The notes beneath the pieces were generated by a model. The model searched no databases and was not told where the DNA came from. It saw nothing but the letters and a program-made list of their open reading frames with translations. Position numbers and translations under genes: made by a program. This document shows positions 31,205-40,975 of a stretch of DNA of 64,000 bases, piece by piece. The stretch is from Parietichytrium sp. I65-24A (Eukaryota; Sar; Bigyra; Thraustochytrida; Thraustochytriidae). The stretch is taken from the NCBI GenBank assembly GCA_012862575.1, contig BLSF01000091.1, forward strand, positions 1 through 64,000, given 5' to 3'. The number at the start of each line of letters is the position of its first letter. The stretch's first letter is position 1.

Positions 31205-33412
31205 ATGGAGGAACTAGCGGCGTCAACGAACAGCGGCGATCAGGACGAGCGCATCCGCGCGAGAAGGCAGCGCATTGAGAAGCGCACAGTGTCTCGCACG
31301 GAGGAGGGGAAGAACAGTAAAGGTAGCGACCCGGAAGAGAAGCAGAAGAGCAAACGCAAGCAGCAAGTGGCCAACAGTTTGGTGAGGCTGGATAAGAAAA
31401 AGGCGTCCACCATCGAGTCAGTGACGAGCATCAGGGTCGAAGCGGACCACAACGAAAATGCGCGACGCATACAGGAGGACGAGAAGCGCCAGAGGCGACT
31501 CCACGGCCTTCAAGGCGAGGCGTTGTCTAGCAGTAAGAAGAATGCTGCTGTGGAAATGCGCTGGGCGGAACTCATGGAGTACAATATGCCGCTCGAGCTA
31601 CACGAAGAAGTGGAGAAGCAGCGCTCTGCATGCGACGATATCATGCACAGTAAAGATAAGCTCATCAAAGACTTTCAGCGCGAGCTAAAGATTAAGGATG
31701 AAGAGTACGTCAAGGCTTTGAAACGACAGGGCGATGATATTGAGCAGCTTTTGTCTCGCATGGACGCCCAGTACAAGGAAATGCAGGGTCTTTACGAGGA
31801 GGAGCTCGTTACCATTGAGGAAGCGTTTTTGCAGGAGAGAAACGAGCTTATTGAGGCGAACCGGGCCGAAATTGATTCTCTTTTTGAGAGGCGAAGGGTC
31901 ATGGAAATGAATTACATGGAGGCGCGCCAGGAACAAGAAGCCAACAATCAACTCGAGCTAAATGAGCTGCGAACAAAGGACACGGAGGACTACAATCAGC
32001 TGAAAATTAAACTTGAGACAGACATTCAGACGCTGGAGCAGCAGTTAGAGGAGATGCGGGCGACCTATCAGCTAAACACCGAAAAGTTGGAGTACAACTA
32101 CAGAGTGCTTACAGAGCGAGATATGGAGAACTCTGCTACTCTTGGCCAGCAAAAGCGCAAGCTCGCGCGCCTCAAGGATGCTTTGTCAACTCTCACAACC
32201 AAATATCATAATTCGGACGCCAAGTACAAGCAAGAGAACATGGATCTTACCGAGGAGTATCGCCGTATCACGAAACAATACAAGGACCTGCAAAGCAAAT
32301 TTCGCCACTTCGAGATTGCCGACAACAAAAAGTACCACGAAGTCTGGCAAATGCACTACGAAGAAGTTATGGAACAGGTGCACAAGCTGCTCAGTGCAGA
32401 CAAGCTTGTCACTGAGCAGCAACTTGGATTTGCCTGGGCTGCTCCAAGCGAAGACGTATTGGATGGGACACTCGGCAGCCCCACGAACGGGGGCTCGGCG
32501 GGTAGAAAACTTGTAGAGGCCGCCCAGCTTCAGGGTCAGACGAGCGCTGACAGCGCAGCAGCAATTCCAGCCAAAGACGCAGCAACAGAGTCTGGGAAAG
32601 ATGGTGCCGAGCCTGCTACTGGCAACGCTGAGGCTGGTTCAAAGAGTGTCGCACAGGCAGCTACGGAGGAGCGAAGCAAGGTTCTCAACGCTAAGGTAAA
32701 GCACATGCTCAAGCTGCTCTCTGAGGAGGCTGGCTTTCTAGTGGATGCGAAAGTTAAGGAAGAGCTAGATGGCTTGGAGAAAGAGCAAGCTGCTCTACTT
32801 CGCGCTGACTCGATTTTAAAGGCTCTCAGCATTGAGACAGAAAAGGATCTCATGGGATTATTGTCTCTCTTTTTTGAAAGCGTGACTGATGACGAAGAAG
32901 ATGCGTTCGCGTTCGAAAAAGCACCCGACCAAAATTCAAAACTGAAAAGTCTTGGTCTCAAAGTGAAGCCAGATGAGGTCGTGCGGGTCGTAAAAGCTTT
33001 TGTCCAAGAGCAGAATGCTGGTACTGAAGGGGGAGCAGTTCGTCATATTTCCAAGAGGAAAACCCGCGAGCAACAGTCAGAGGAAGAGCAACGAACCACT
33101 GACGCACGGCGGGAGCGTGAGCGCAAGGAAGAGATTGAGTACTGGAGCACATTGGCGAACGTCGTGCCGGACAAGACAATGAGGGTATGGGGAGCTCTCG
33201 AGCAGGCTTTAGGGAAGTACAACACTATTCTTGGCGAACGCGCAGAAAGCCTGCAGGAGATCGGGTCACTCAAGAACCAGAATGAGGAGCTCAAGAAACT
33301 CTTAAATCAGTACCTTGGATCACAAGTCGTGAAGGATCTCATCGTTCCTCCACTCGAGACCGTGTCCCAACCTGGACCAGTCTCTCCTTCAAGCCCCGGA
33401 GGGAATTTGTAA
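31205..33412 (+). CDS. DRC1: Dynein regulatory complex protein 1 (DRC1)
   Basis: DRC1 is the coiled-coil subunit that anchors the nexin-dynein regulatory complex to axonemal doublet microtubules and is needed for ciliary beating. The single exon encodes 735 aa, against about 740 in human. It begins with a basic region (RIRARRQRIEKR) and then runs as a nearly unbroken coiled coil from about residue 80 to 390. Family segments include WAELMEYNMPLELHEEVEKQ, KDKLIKDFQRELKIKDEEYVKAL, EEAFLQERNELIEANRAEID and LQSKFRHFEIADNKKYHEVWQMHYEEV, all typical of DRC1. The C-terminal region has the second helical domain (NVVPDKTMRVWGALEQALGKY). The gene is the best evidence in the window that the organism builds a motile flagellum. 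It converges on DOCK with a 111-bp gap. Confidence 0.93.
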   Translation: MEELAASTNSGDQDERIRARRQRIEKRTVSRTEEGKNSKGSDPEEKQKSKRKQQVANSLVRLDKKKASTIESVTSIRVEADHNENARRIQEDEKRQRRLHGLQGEALSSSKKNAAVEMRWAELMEYNMPLELHEEVEKQRSACDDIMHSKDKLIKDFQRELKIKDEEYVKALKRQGDDIEQLLSRMDAQYKEMQGLYEEELVTIEEAFLQERNELIEANRAEIDSLFERRRVMEMNYMEARQEQEANNQLELNELRTKDTEDYNQLKIKLETDIQTLEQQLEEMRATYQLNTEKLEYNYRVLTERDMENSATLGQQKRKLARLKDALSTLTTKYHNSDAKYKQENMDLTEEYRRITKQYKDLQSKFRHFEIADNKKYHEVWQMHYEEVMEQVHKLLSADKLVTEQQLGFAWAAPSEDVLDGTLGSPTNGGSAGRKLVEAAQLQGQTSADSAAAIPAKDAATESGKDGAEPATGNAEAGSKSVAQAATEERSKVLNAKVKHMLKLLSEEAGFLVDAKVKEELDGLEKEQAALLRADSILKALSIETEKDLMGLLSLFFESVTDDEEDAFAFEKAPDQNSKLKSLGLKVKPDEVVRVVKAFVQEQNAGTEGGAVRHISKRKTREQQSEEEQRTTDARRERERKEEIEYWSTLANVVPDKTMRVWGALEQALGKYNTILGERAESLQEIGSLKNQNEELKKLLNQYLGSQVVKDLIVPPLETVSQPGPVSPSSPGGNL

Positions 33413-33523
33413 ACTGTAGACCCAACATCTTGTTCTTTTAATATTCATTTCTTCTTTTCGTCTTTAGAAAAACTCTATTTGCGAAAAATGCCTGAATTGG
33501 TGCGCCAATAGTTGCGCTCGAGC

Positions 33524-36500
33524 TTACTTTTTGTTGTCGCCAGCAAGCTCAGCCATCGTTTTGAACTTTTCTATGAGATACTCATGCAGGGGGAGGACTT
33601 GCTCCACGCAGACCCTCCCGTGAACCTTGAGGCACGCCTCCACGAGATCCAAATGTGTCAAGAACTGATCCTTCAACGCAAGTACCCATTGCGTGCAAAT
33701 CTTGTCAGAGCCGAAAGCTGAAACAATTTCGGGATAGTACTCGGCGTACGAGCCGTCGAAAAACGGGCTGTAGTTTTTCATAATGCCGCCATTCACGGCA
33801 GCGTCGACAACGCCGGTCAGTAACATTGTGAATGACTGGTCCGCCTTTCTGCTCACCATAGACGCGTAATGCTGTGAAGCTTGCAGTAGTTCGCAATTTT
33901 TGCGATGAAGGGCTAGAACGGCGATCCGGAGAGGGTCAATCTCCACTGTAGTCTCCCGCAAGACCTGGGCTCTTCTTGAAAGGCCGGGGAAAGCGCGCTC
34001 GGTAAAGTAAATCTTTCTTTGGACCCAGCTTGTCAAAAATTCGTTCGAGCCTTTCTCAACCCCCCGCGGGCGGAACGTTTTCGTAGAACTGAAGTATTCC
34101 ACGTGGTGGTTTTCGAGCTGCCTGATCACCGCAAGTGGGCGAACGTCGAGCGAGCCTTTCGGTGGGGCGAGCACGGTGGTCTCTTGAGCAAAGTGCAAGT
34201 CAAAAAAAGAGCACGGTGTGACCGTGTAGAGACTGATCACGTCACGGCCTTCGAGTGAATTCTGCCGCTTGCTCATTTGCCCACTCCCTTGTACAATTTC
34301 GCAGGACGGGTACCTTTTGCTCAGAAGCGCACACATTTCACTCATCCCTTCTGCATTGGTGCCCTTGTACACAAATACCTTTCCACGCTCCTCCGCAAAA
34401 GAACTTTCCTCGTCGTCTTGGGAACCGCTAGAGTCTTTGAAGTGCACGATGAAGAAAGCCGGGTAGAAGCGGAGGCTCACATTCTCTTGTATGGTAGAGT
34501 AGAGTCTTGCTTGCCACCTAAGAACATCTGCAACCTTCCCAAACGCAAAGTGCGAGAATTCATATCTCTCCCGCAAGGTATCGAGAACTTTAATGCTCTC
34601 TTCCCAGCATCTCCCCTTCTCAAAGAGTTGCGCTGCTCTCGTGCTAATCTCCTCGGGACGCAGACCAGAGCGTTTGTCACCCGAACTCAGCTGGGCTTCT
34701 AGTAGCAGTGCATTTGCGCCCTCGGCGTGATTCCCGAGCTGCTCGTGCAAATTACTGAGGGCTTCCAAATACTTTGCAAAGCGCTCGACCGGATAGTATC
34801 GTCTTAAGAATTCGATTATACGAAGAAGAGCATCTGCTCGTTCGAATTCGAAATGATCCACGTCCGGTAAGTCGTCGAGACGATTCAAGAGACTGAACAG
34901 CTGGTGCACCTGTGTAAGGAACTCCTCTGCTTTACCTTTGCACGGATGATTTAAAACATTCAACCCGCGGAGGTGGACTCCGAAGAGATCTCGCACTTTG
35001 CGTCTCAGATTGGAATCGCGATTACCGGCCAAGTCCCCGACAAAGTCGACAACCTCGCGCTCCAGCTCTGGCCGGGTAATGTCGGCTTTCTTGTCTGCTA
35101 GAGTATCCATGAGCAGGCTAAATAGTAATTTTCGTCCGCAGATTGCCCCTTGCTCATCCGGAGAATAAATACACACCTGGAGAATCGGTGCCGCAAGATG
35201 GACGGCAGCACTTGGTAGGTGGCCCTGCAATGACCGAGTAAATGAATTCTCAAGCAAACTGCAAAGGACCATCCGCGAGTTATAAAGAGCATTACCCTGT
35301 TCAATATTGGACTGAAGCAACTTCAGGCCAAGCTGTAAAAAGTTCACCCAAATACTTCGATCCGAGTTGCGCAGATCTTCTTCGGCGAGCTCACCACGAA
35401 ATTGCGCATCCAGCACGGGCTGCAGCCAGCTCTGTAGCTTGACAAGGACCAAAAATGTCTTCTGCTGCAAAGTGCCCCACTTTGGAGGGTAAACATAGGC
35501 GACGCCGCTCAATGGCGAGGAGAGTATGGAGTTGCACGCGTAGAAAGCTGATCGCATGAAGTCCTCCTTCGAGACAGTCTCCTCTCCAAACACTATGAGC
35601 AAAAAATGCGACATTAGCTTTGAGTCCAGCTCACCAATGATTGTGATGGCGCAGGTGTACAGAAGAGGAATAGGATCCTCTGCATGTGACCTTCCAAACT
35701 CATCTTCTTGATCAAGCCTTTCTTCCAGTACAGCAAATATATCGGGAAGCAGAATGGACAAGTTCCACAAATCGCGCCGTCTGTCTTGCTTGTTATTAAC
35801 GTCGTCGGAAGGCACCACCAGAATATCGAGAAGATCAGAGATACTCCTGGCACACTTGTATTGATTGCTTGCGTCCAGAAGTAAATGCTCTTGGAGTGTC
35901 CGAATGAGTGCAGCCATTATCATGGTTCGTGACTCGGGAATCTTGACTAGTTGAGATTTGCACAGCTTTTGGACCAAGCCTAGCTTGGCGTTCGCCACCG
36001 AAGAGGAGTCAAAGTGTATTGACTCGAGAATGCCTCGAGCCACCTCCGCGAGGTCGTTCGGATCAAAGAGCGAACCCTGTTGAAAGCCTAGCGCGTCTTG
36101 CTCGATAGCGAGAGACTCCTGGAAGGCAGTAATCGCTTTACATTGCAAGAGCTCAAGCAAAAGCTTCTCACCTTGGATAATCAGCCATTCGCGTGACTTG
36201 GTCGACTGGCTGAGAAGATCTGCAATAAGATAAAACGAATCCAATATTTGGTCCTTGAATTGCTCTGAGGTCATGGCGAGAGCCACTCCAGATGGTAGCT
36301 TCTCTCGCTCTTCCTGCAAGCGAGAGTTGAGAGCGAGACTCAGAACGTACGGAAACGATTCGAACAATAGAGACAGAGTGCTACCGACCATCTGCTGTCG
36401 AGGTGTTGGCGGCTTGGATGAGTTCTCCTGGCTTTCAGTCTCTTGAAATTCAACGGCGAAGCTCTCCATGGCAAGGCGCACGTTTCCCCAGAGCACCGGA

Positions 36501-39196
36501 TACAACCGCGAACAGTGCGACCTCTTCACAAAGTCGCTCGTTAGGTATGCCAGCATAGCCGAGTGAAAACTGTGAGAGACAGACTGGTGCAGCGGGTCAT
36601 CCCTTTTCGCCTTGGCTATTACGGTAATGAGCATACGAAACGCTGCATGGATGACCCGGTCGTCCTCTGTGCTATCCAATATGACAAACGACATATCAAT
36701 TATTTGCCAGACATACGCAAAGAGAGCGCGGCTTGTCACGGAGAGGGAAACATAGTCAAGCACAGCGATGATTTCATCCGGAGATCCGTACTGGTCCCAG
36801 TTAAACAGATTTGATAACTCTGGCAAGTTGGTCTCCACGTTTGAACACAGGTGCGTTTCCAGAGACAACGACTCTCCTACTCTTGCCGTGGTCGTCGAGC
36901 GCGGCTCCGCCCCATTCGAGAGGTATTTGTCCAGATGCACAGAGATATCGTTGAGAATTTGTTGCGAATTTGCACTTGGCCGAAAGGTGCAGAGGCTGTG
37001 CAGTCCATTTCGAACAACGCATCCAGACTCAACATCGCCGAGCCCAAGTACGGAAATGCTGAACGGGTGCGTCTTTCTCGGAGTTGTCGACGCGTGCGAA
37101 AAGCAGAGCACCAGGAAAGCGTGTTCAAACGGGATGTTGACGGGCAACGACACGCAGATAGTTTCTCCAAAGGTTGGGGAATTGTCGTGGTAATAGACAG
37201 TGGAGCGGTACTGGCCAGCAAGCTGCTCGCGCCCACCTCGGGACAAACCGAAGTAAGGAACACCAGGTGAACTAGGGACATTGCGAACTAATAAATACAC
37301 TTCCACGAGGACGTTTTTGGCAGCCCTTTTCTTGTCCTGGAGAAATGTCCCCTTGGAAATGGTCACGTACAAGTCGTTGCGCACAAGGTTTGGGTCTCGA
37401 AAGTCGTCAAGGAAGAGCTTCGAGATGACCTGCGCACTCGAGCTGGAGAGCATCGCATCTGCGCTCTGGCTCTGGTGCGGACAAAGCTCAATCGTCACAA
37501 AGAGCTTGAGCGCCTGCTTGGCTAATGTCTCGTCGCCAGAGCTGACAGAGCTCAGCAAAGCGCTTAGTCTCTTTGGGAGATGCTCCTCCTTGCCTCCAAG
37601 TGAAACTCCGTGTGAGCCGACCAGTGCCGGCGAGGAAAAGATTTCTCCAATGAGGTCCTGCAGCATCCACACCGCGACGCCGTGCGGTCGATGGTATATC
37701 TCCTCTGCACTCGCAGCCGGTTGTGCAATATTGGGCACGGAAGACGACGTCGACTGAAGAAGTGGGCCGACTCGGATAATGTAGCACACTAAAAAAAGTC
37801 CGCCTTGCACCTGGGTGGAATGCAAACGAGAGAAAACAGCCTTGCGGCCAGCAGTTTCTCTCACTTGGCCGTCGGGACCAAGCACTACACGAAACTCCTC
37901 GGAGAGGAAAGTTTGCACCTTTGTCGAGTAGAGTGAAAACAGTAGCTCCACTTGGCACCCCGGTGGAGTGGATATGGACTGATATTGGATTCTCAGATCG
38001 TAAGGGACACCTTCAACAAGCTTGACGCTTGATCGCGCCTTCTTGCCTTGGTTGTCATTTAACTTTTTGTCATGCGCTTTTCCGGCCGCCAGCGATTGGA
38101 AGCGAGCTTTGAAACGCCAACTACCGGCACTGGAGTCAGATTTCTCAAGACTAGTTTCCTCGAATGGGCGCACTAGTTCATTCGAGAGGTGCGAATCCTG
38201 GCCAGGGCTCTGCAAGAGCTGCCACGCAACATTATGCTTGCGGCACTCTAGGGAGTACAACTGCTGAGGCAACTTCGCGGAGAATGCCATGGTGGTGCGC
38301 AATTGCCGGAGCACGGCTTCAAGCTTGAGCACAACTTGCTCAAATGGGAGGCGCTCTCCTAAGAACTGCTCCGTGCGTTCATACGCAGAGTACATTTGAA
38401 TTACTGACGTGTTTTCGAGAGAAATGAGGCTGCCGTCCGTGTTGAGGGGCTCGGTAGCCATGAACCGAACTCGCCGAATGATAGTCAGGAGCTGGATAAT
38501 ATTGAGCCGAATGTGTTCTTTCACTTGGTGCGGCAACGTTTCGTTGCTGGGCTCTTCCCAAAGGATAAACTTATAACCTGTTAATACTTCGACTAATTCC
38601 TGCAGCAGATCAGATTCGTGCTGTGGGCCAGGCAGATCCCCTGGGTTCAACTCCTCCAAGGTTAGCTCCAGTCTCTCGTACAAAACGTCGCCAAGATGAC
38701 GGGTTGCGCGCGGAGAGCGGCTCAGCCGCACCGGTTCCGACACTGTCTCAGACAATCCGCGGCTGATCCCACGCGCTCGCATCAGCTTAGTTCGTCGCGT
38801 TTCAACATCCTTCCCTTTGGACTCCGGCTGGGAGGCAATCTCTCTCGTAGGCGGAGGCTTGAAGCTGTACTTTTCAAACGCGAAATTTGGGGCGGGTCCA
38901 CTGGGCGGGAGCGGGCCGTCATTAGAGACAGGCTGCGTCTCCGCACTTGGGCTGTGCGGAGGGATATGAGCCGTTGGCTCTTCCTCAACCTGGATTTCCA
39001 CAAATGCTGCCGGGAAGATCCCTTTCGCGCCAGTGCGGAGATGAATTCCTTTGAACCAACCACTAGAGAACTCTTGTACTACGACAGAGTCGCCCTTCTC
39101 CAGAGGGATCTGATACCTCCCTCCCCCTGGAAACGTGTGCTTTGCAACTCCATGCCCATTCAATGGTGCCCATTTCTGCTGTGCCGTTCCGCTCAT
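33524..39196 (-). CDS. DOCK-family Rho/Rac guanine nucleotide exchange factor with SH3, DHR-1 and DHR-2
   Basis: DOCK proteins activate Rac, Cdc42 or related GTPases and steer actin-based movement. The single exon encodes 1890 aa, in the family range. Domains in order: an SH3-like domain at about residues 10-70 (LEKGDSVVVQEFSSGWFKG...GIFPAAFVEI); a helical middle; DHR-1, a C2-like lipid-binding domain, at about 600-720 (NDLYVTISKGTFLQDKKRAAKN, GEQL-like loop, PTFGETICVSLP); an armadillo-like region; and DHR-2, the catalytic domain, at about 1440-1870. DHR-2 shows YEFSHFAFGKVADVLRWQA, RYPSCEIVQGSG-type segments, DPLRIAVLALHRKN and VNGG near 1802, whose valine is the nucleotide sensor in studied DOCKs. 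An N-terminal SH3 is the mark of the DOCK-A/B group, which usually works with ELMO. The partner GTPase cannot be read from sequence. Confidence 0.93.
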   Translation of the reverse strand: MSGTAQQKWAPLNGHGVAKHTFPGGGRYQIPLEKGDSVVVQEFSSGWFKGIHLRTGAKGIFPAAFVEIQVEEEPTAHIPPHSPSAETQPVSNDGPLPPSGPAPNFAFEKYSFKPPPTREIASQPESKGKDVETRRTKLMRARGISRGLSETVSEPVRLSRSPRATRHLGDVLYERLELTLEELNPGDLPGPQHESDLLQELVEVLTGYKFILWEEPSNETLPHQVKEHIRLNIIQLLTIIRRVRFMATEPLNTDGSLISLENTSVIQMYSAYERTEQFLGERLPFEQVVLKLEAVLRQLRTTMAFSAKLPQQLYSLECRKHNVAWQLLQSPGQDSHLSNELVRPFEETSLEKSDSSAGSWRFKARFQSLAAGKAHDKKLNDNQGKKARSSVKLVEGVPYDLRIQYQSISTPPGCQVELLFSLYSTKVQTFLSEEFRVVLGPDGQVRETAGRKAVFSRLHSTQVQGGLFLVCYIIRVGPLLQSTSSSVPNIAQPAASAEEIYHRPHGVAVWMLQDLIGEIFSSPALVGSHGVSLGGKEEHLPKRLSALLSSVSSGDETLAKQALKLFVTIELCPHQSQSADAMLSSSSAQVISKLFLDDFRDPNLVRNDLYVTISKGTFLQDKKRAAKNVLVEVYLLVRNVPSSPGVPYFGLSRGGREQLAGQYRSTVYYHDNSPTFGETICVSLPVNIPFEHAFLVLCFSHASTTPRKTHPFSISVLGLGDVESGCVVRNGLHSLCTFRPSANSQQILNDISVHLDKYLSNGAEPRSTTTARVGESLSLETHLCSNVETNLPELSNLFNWDQYGSPDEIIAVLDYVSLSVTSRALFAYVWQIIDMSFVILDSTEDDRVIHAAFRMLITVIAKAKRDDPLHQSVSHSFHSAMLAYLTSDFVKRSHCSRLYPVLWGNVRLAMESFAVEFQETESQENSSKPPTPRQQMVGSTLSLLFESFPYVLSLALNSRLQEEREKLPSGVALAMTSEQFKDQILDSFYLIADLLSQSTKSREWLIIQGEKLLLELLQCKAITAFQESLAIEQDALGFQQGSLFDPNDLAEVARGILESIHFDSSSVANAKLGLVQKLCKSQLVKIPESRTMIMAALIRTLQEHLLLDASNQYKCARSISDLLDILVVPSDDVNNKQDRRRDLWNLSILLPDIFAVLEERLDQEDEFGRSHAEDPIPLLYTCAITIIGELDSKLMSHFLLIVFGEETVSKEDFMRSAFYACNSILSSPLSGVAYVYPPKWGTLQQKTFLVLVKLQSWLQPVLDAQFRGELAEEDLRNSDRSIWVNFLQLGLKLLQSNIEQGNALYNSRMVLCSLLENSFTRSLQGHLPSAAVHLAAPILQVCIYSPDEQGAICGRKLLFSLLMDTLADKKADITRPELEREVVDFVGDLAGNRDSNLRRKVRDLFGVHLRGLNVLNHPCKGKAEEFLTQVHQLFSLLNRLDDLPDVDHFEFERADALLRIIEFLRRYYPVERFAKYLEALSNLHEQLGNHAEGANALLLEAQLSSGDKRSGLRPEEISTRAAQLFEKGRCWEESIKVLDTLRERYEFSHFAFGKVADVLRWQARLYSTIQENVSLRFYPAFFIVHFKDSSGSQDDEESSFAEERGKVFVYKGTNAEGMSEMCALLSKRYPSCEIVQGSGQMSKRQNSLEGRDVISLYTVTPCSFFDLHFAQETTVLAPPKGSLDVRPLAVIRQLENHHVEYFSSTKTFRPRGVEKGSNEFLTSWVQRKIYFTERAFPGLSRRAQVLRETTVEIDPLRIAVLALHRKNCELLQASQHYASMVSRKADQSFTMLLTGVVDAAVNGGIMKNYSPFFDGSYAEYYPEIVSAFGSDKICTQWVLALKDQFLTHLDLVEACLKVHGRVCVEQVLPLHEYLIEKFKTMAELAGDNKK

Positions 39197-40358
39197 TTAC
39201 GCCGTAAAACGCATATCAACAGGCTATCCTAACAACTTTCAGCTTTGGCTTTCAAAACAAGCGACCGAGAAGAAAAGCGAGAGCACAATCGCGTGTAACT
39301 TATTGTATCAGAGCAAGCAAACGGATTCTAACACAAGAGTTCCAAACTCGACAAGGGCAATCTTTGCAGAACCGCGACTAATACCAAGCCACAACGCATT
39401 CGCCGCCACGGAACTCGGCCGCGTTGCTCTTTAGCCGTTACTCTCTTCTCCTTCTGCGCCCCACAGCGTACCACAATGTATCCTCGCGTCCTGCCCCAGG
39501 TGTACGCGGGCATGCGGTGACGACCCCCACACCGTCTACAAGTAGCTAGCTCTAGAGAGTCTCTAACCGCGGCGACAGAACAAGGACCTCCAAACGCCAG
39601 CTGGCGCACACCTTATCTGTAGCCGTTAACCGCTACTTATCACTTGCAACGACTCGGAGTCCTCGCGTGTAACCGTCGAGGAACTCAAACTACCTTTCAG
39701 GACACATCTCAGACCCCGAGTCCGAATTTTCAAGGCCATATCTTTTGATATGGTTGATATTTGAATTTGTATATGAATATTTACAATACGGCGAGTGGGT
39801 ACACACCCTTCGTCTTTACTGATTCGCTTGATTGAAAACTGGTGTTCTTGAGAGATTTTGATCTTGATTTGTACTGCATAACGATCGTCATTCTATGCAT
39901 CTCTGACAGTAGGCTAAAGGTGACCATGGATCACCGATCGGATAGCTGGAGATTAGCACCGCTGTTCTCGCTGGAGCAAGAGACAAAACAACTTGTGTAC
40001 GTACTAAGTTTATGGCACTTTTATCTAGTAGCTATCTAGACTAAAGTACGGCCTACTTTCGACACTAATCAGGCCCACTACACCGAGTTAAGTAACTTAG
40101 TTAGGTATTCTCCACTTCCGACTGCTAACTGAACTAATAAGAAAACAATAACATCACCTACGAGCTGGTTACTCGCCCCCGTAAGCTTACAAATAATAGT
40201 AGCAGTGCACACGCGAACTGGCACCTTGGGTCCCAGCGAGGGGATAGGAGAGTCCTACCCGGAGTTTACCAAATTGGCGCCCCCAATAAGGTTGTGGCGA
40301 TTATGGTTATGCATATGCATGTGCATATGTCCCAGCACGTGTGGAAAGCAACAACACA

Positions 40359-40395
40359 GAAGGAGAAGGGAAGGAAAGAAGGAAGGAAGGAAGGA
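40359..40395. repeat. (GGAA)n microsatellite
   Basis: Imperfect AAGG/GGAA tetranucleotide run of about 37 bp, entirely purine on the plus strand, in the DOCK-SERINC gap. Confidence 0.8.
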
Positions 40396-40524
40396 GCGCC
40401 CATTCGTATTGACAGTGAAATAATAATTCGATGCTGCTGATGTTGATGATAATGATGATCAGCATGTTTGTTTTGTTTATAAAAAGTAGAAATTGAAAAC
40501 CATAAACTAGTATTGTCAAAGCTT

Positions 40525-40573
40525 GGAAGAAGATGAAGATGAAGAAGAAGATGATGATGTCGAAGAAGAAGAG
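40525..40573. repeat. GAA/GAT trinucleotide repeat
   Basis: About 49 bp of GAA and GAT triplets in an intergenic position. Translation would give an acidic run, but no gene model uses it. Confidence 0.75.
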
Positions 40574-40859
40574 TATCGTTGTGCCACTGTCACTGTCTCG
40601 GTCACGGTGGCTTCGCTCCTACCCGATACGAAAGTCGCCTCCTAAGGTGCCTGCTTTCCAGCGATAGATAGTTCCAGCAGTTCCAGCGTGACCGTGACAA
40701 GGCACTAGCTTGAACTCACTCACTCACTCACCCACTGTTTTGGTTTCTTTGTGTCGCTCGCAAGTTGTCTGTTCCTCTCTGTGTCTTCGTCGATGGAAGG
40801 ATAGAGTTGAGCGCGTTTGGAGCCCTTGGTTTTCAACTCTTTGCTGTGCTGGGAAGCGC

Positions 40860-40867
40860 ATATAAGG
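40860..40867 (+). promoter_or_regulatory. TATA-like element upstream of SERINC
   Basis: CATATAAG sits about 110 bp before the SERINC start codon, at a distance suitable for a core promoter. There is no other support. Confidence 0.3.
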
Positions 40868-40975
40868 GCGTGGGACTGAGGCAGTTGAAGGCAGTTGAAG
40901 TGTGTTGAGGCAGTTTGAGATCTTGACTTGCAGTGCAAGCACTGGTGAACGCAAGGAGCACTCAGAGCAGATAAG

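Larger units (their letters stand above)
39197..40975. other. Divergent intergenic region between DOCK and SERINC
   Basis: About 1.78 kb, with no gene. It contains GGAA and GAA/GAT microsatellites (40359-40395 and 40525-40573), a TGCATATGCATGTGCATATG-like purine-pyrimidine segment near 40308-40330, and a TATA-like element upstream of SERINC. Confidence 0.5.
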
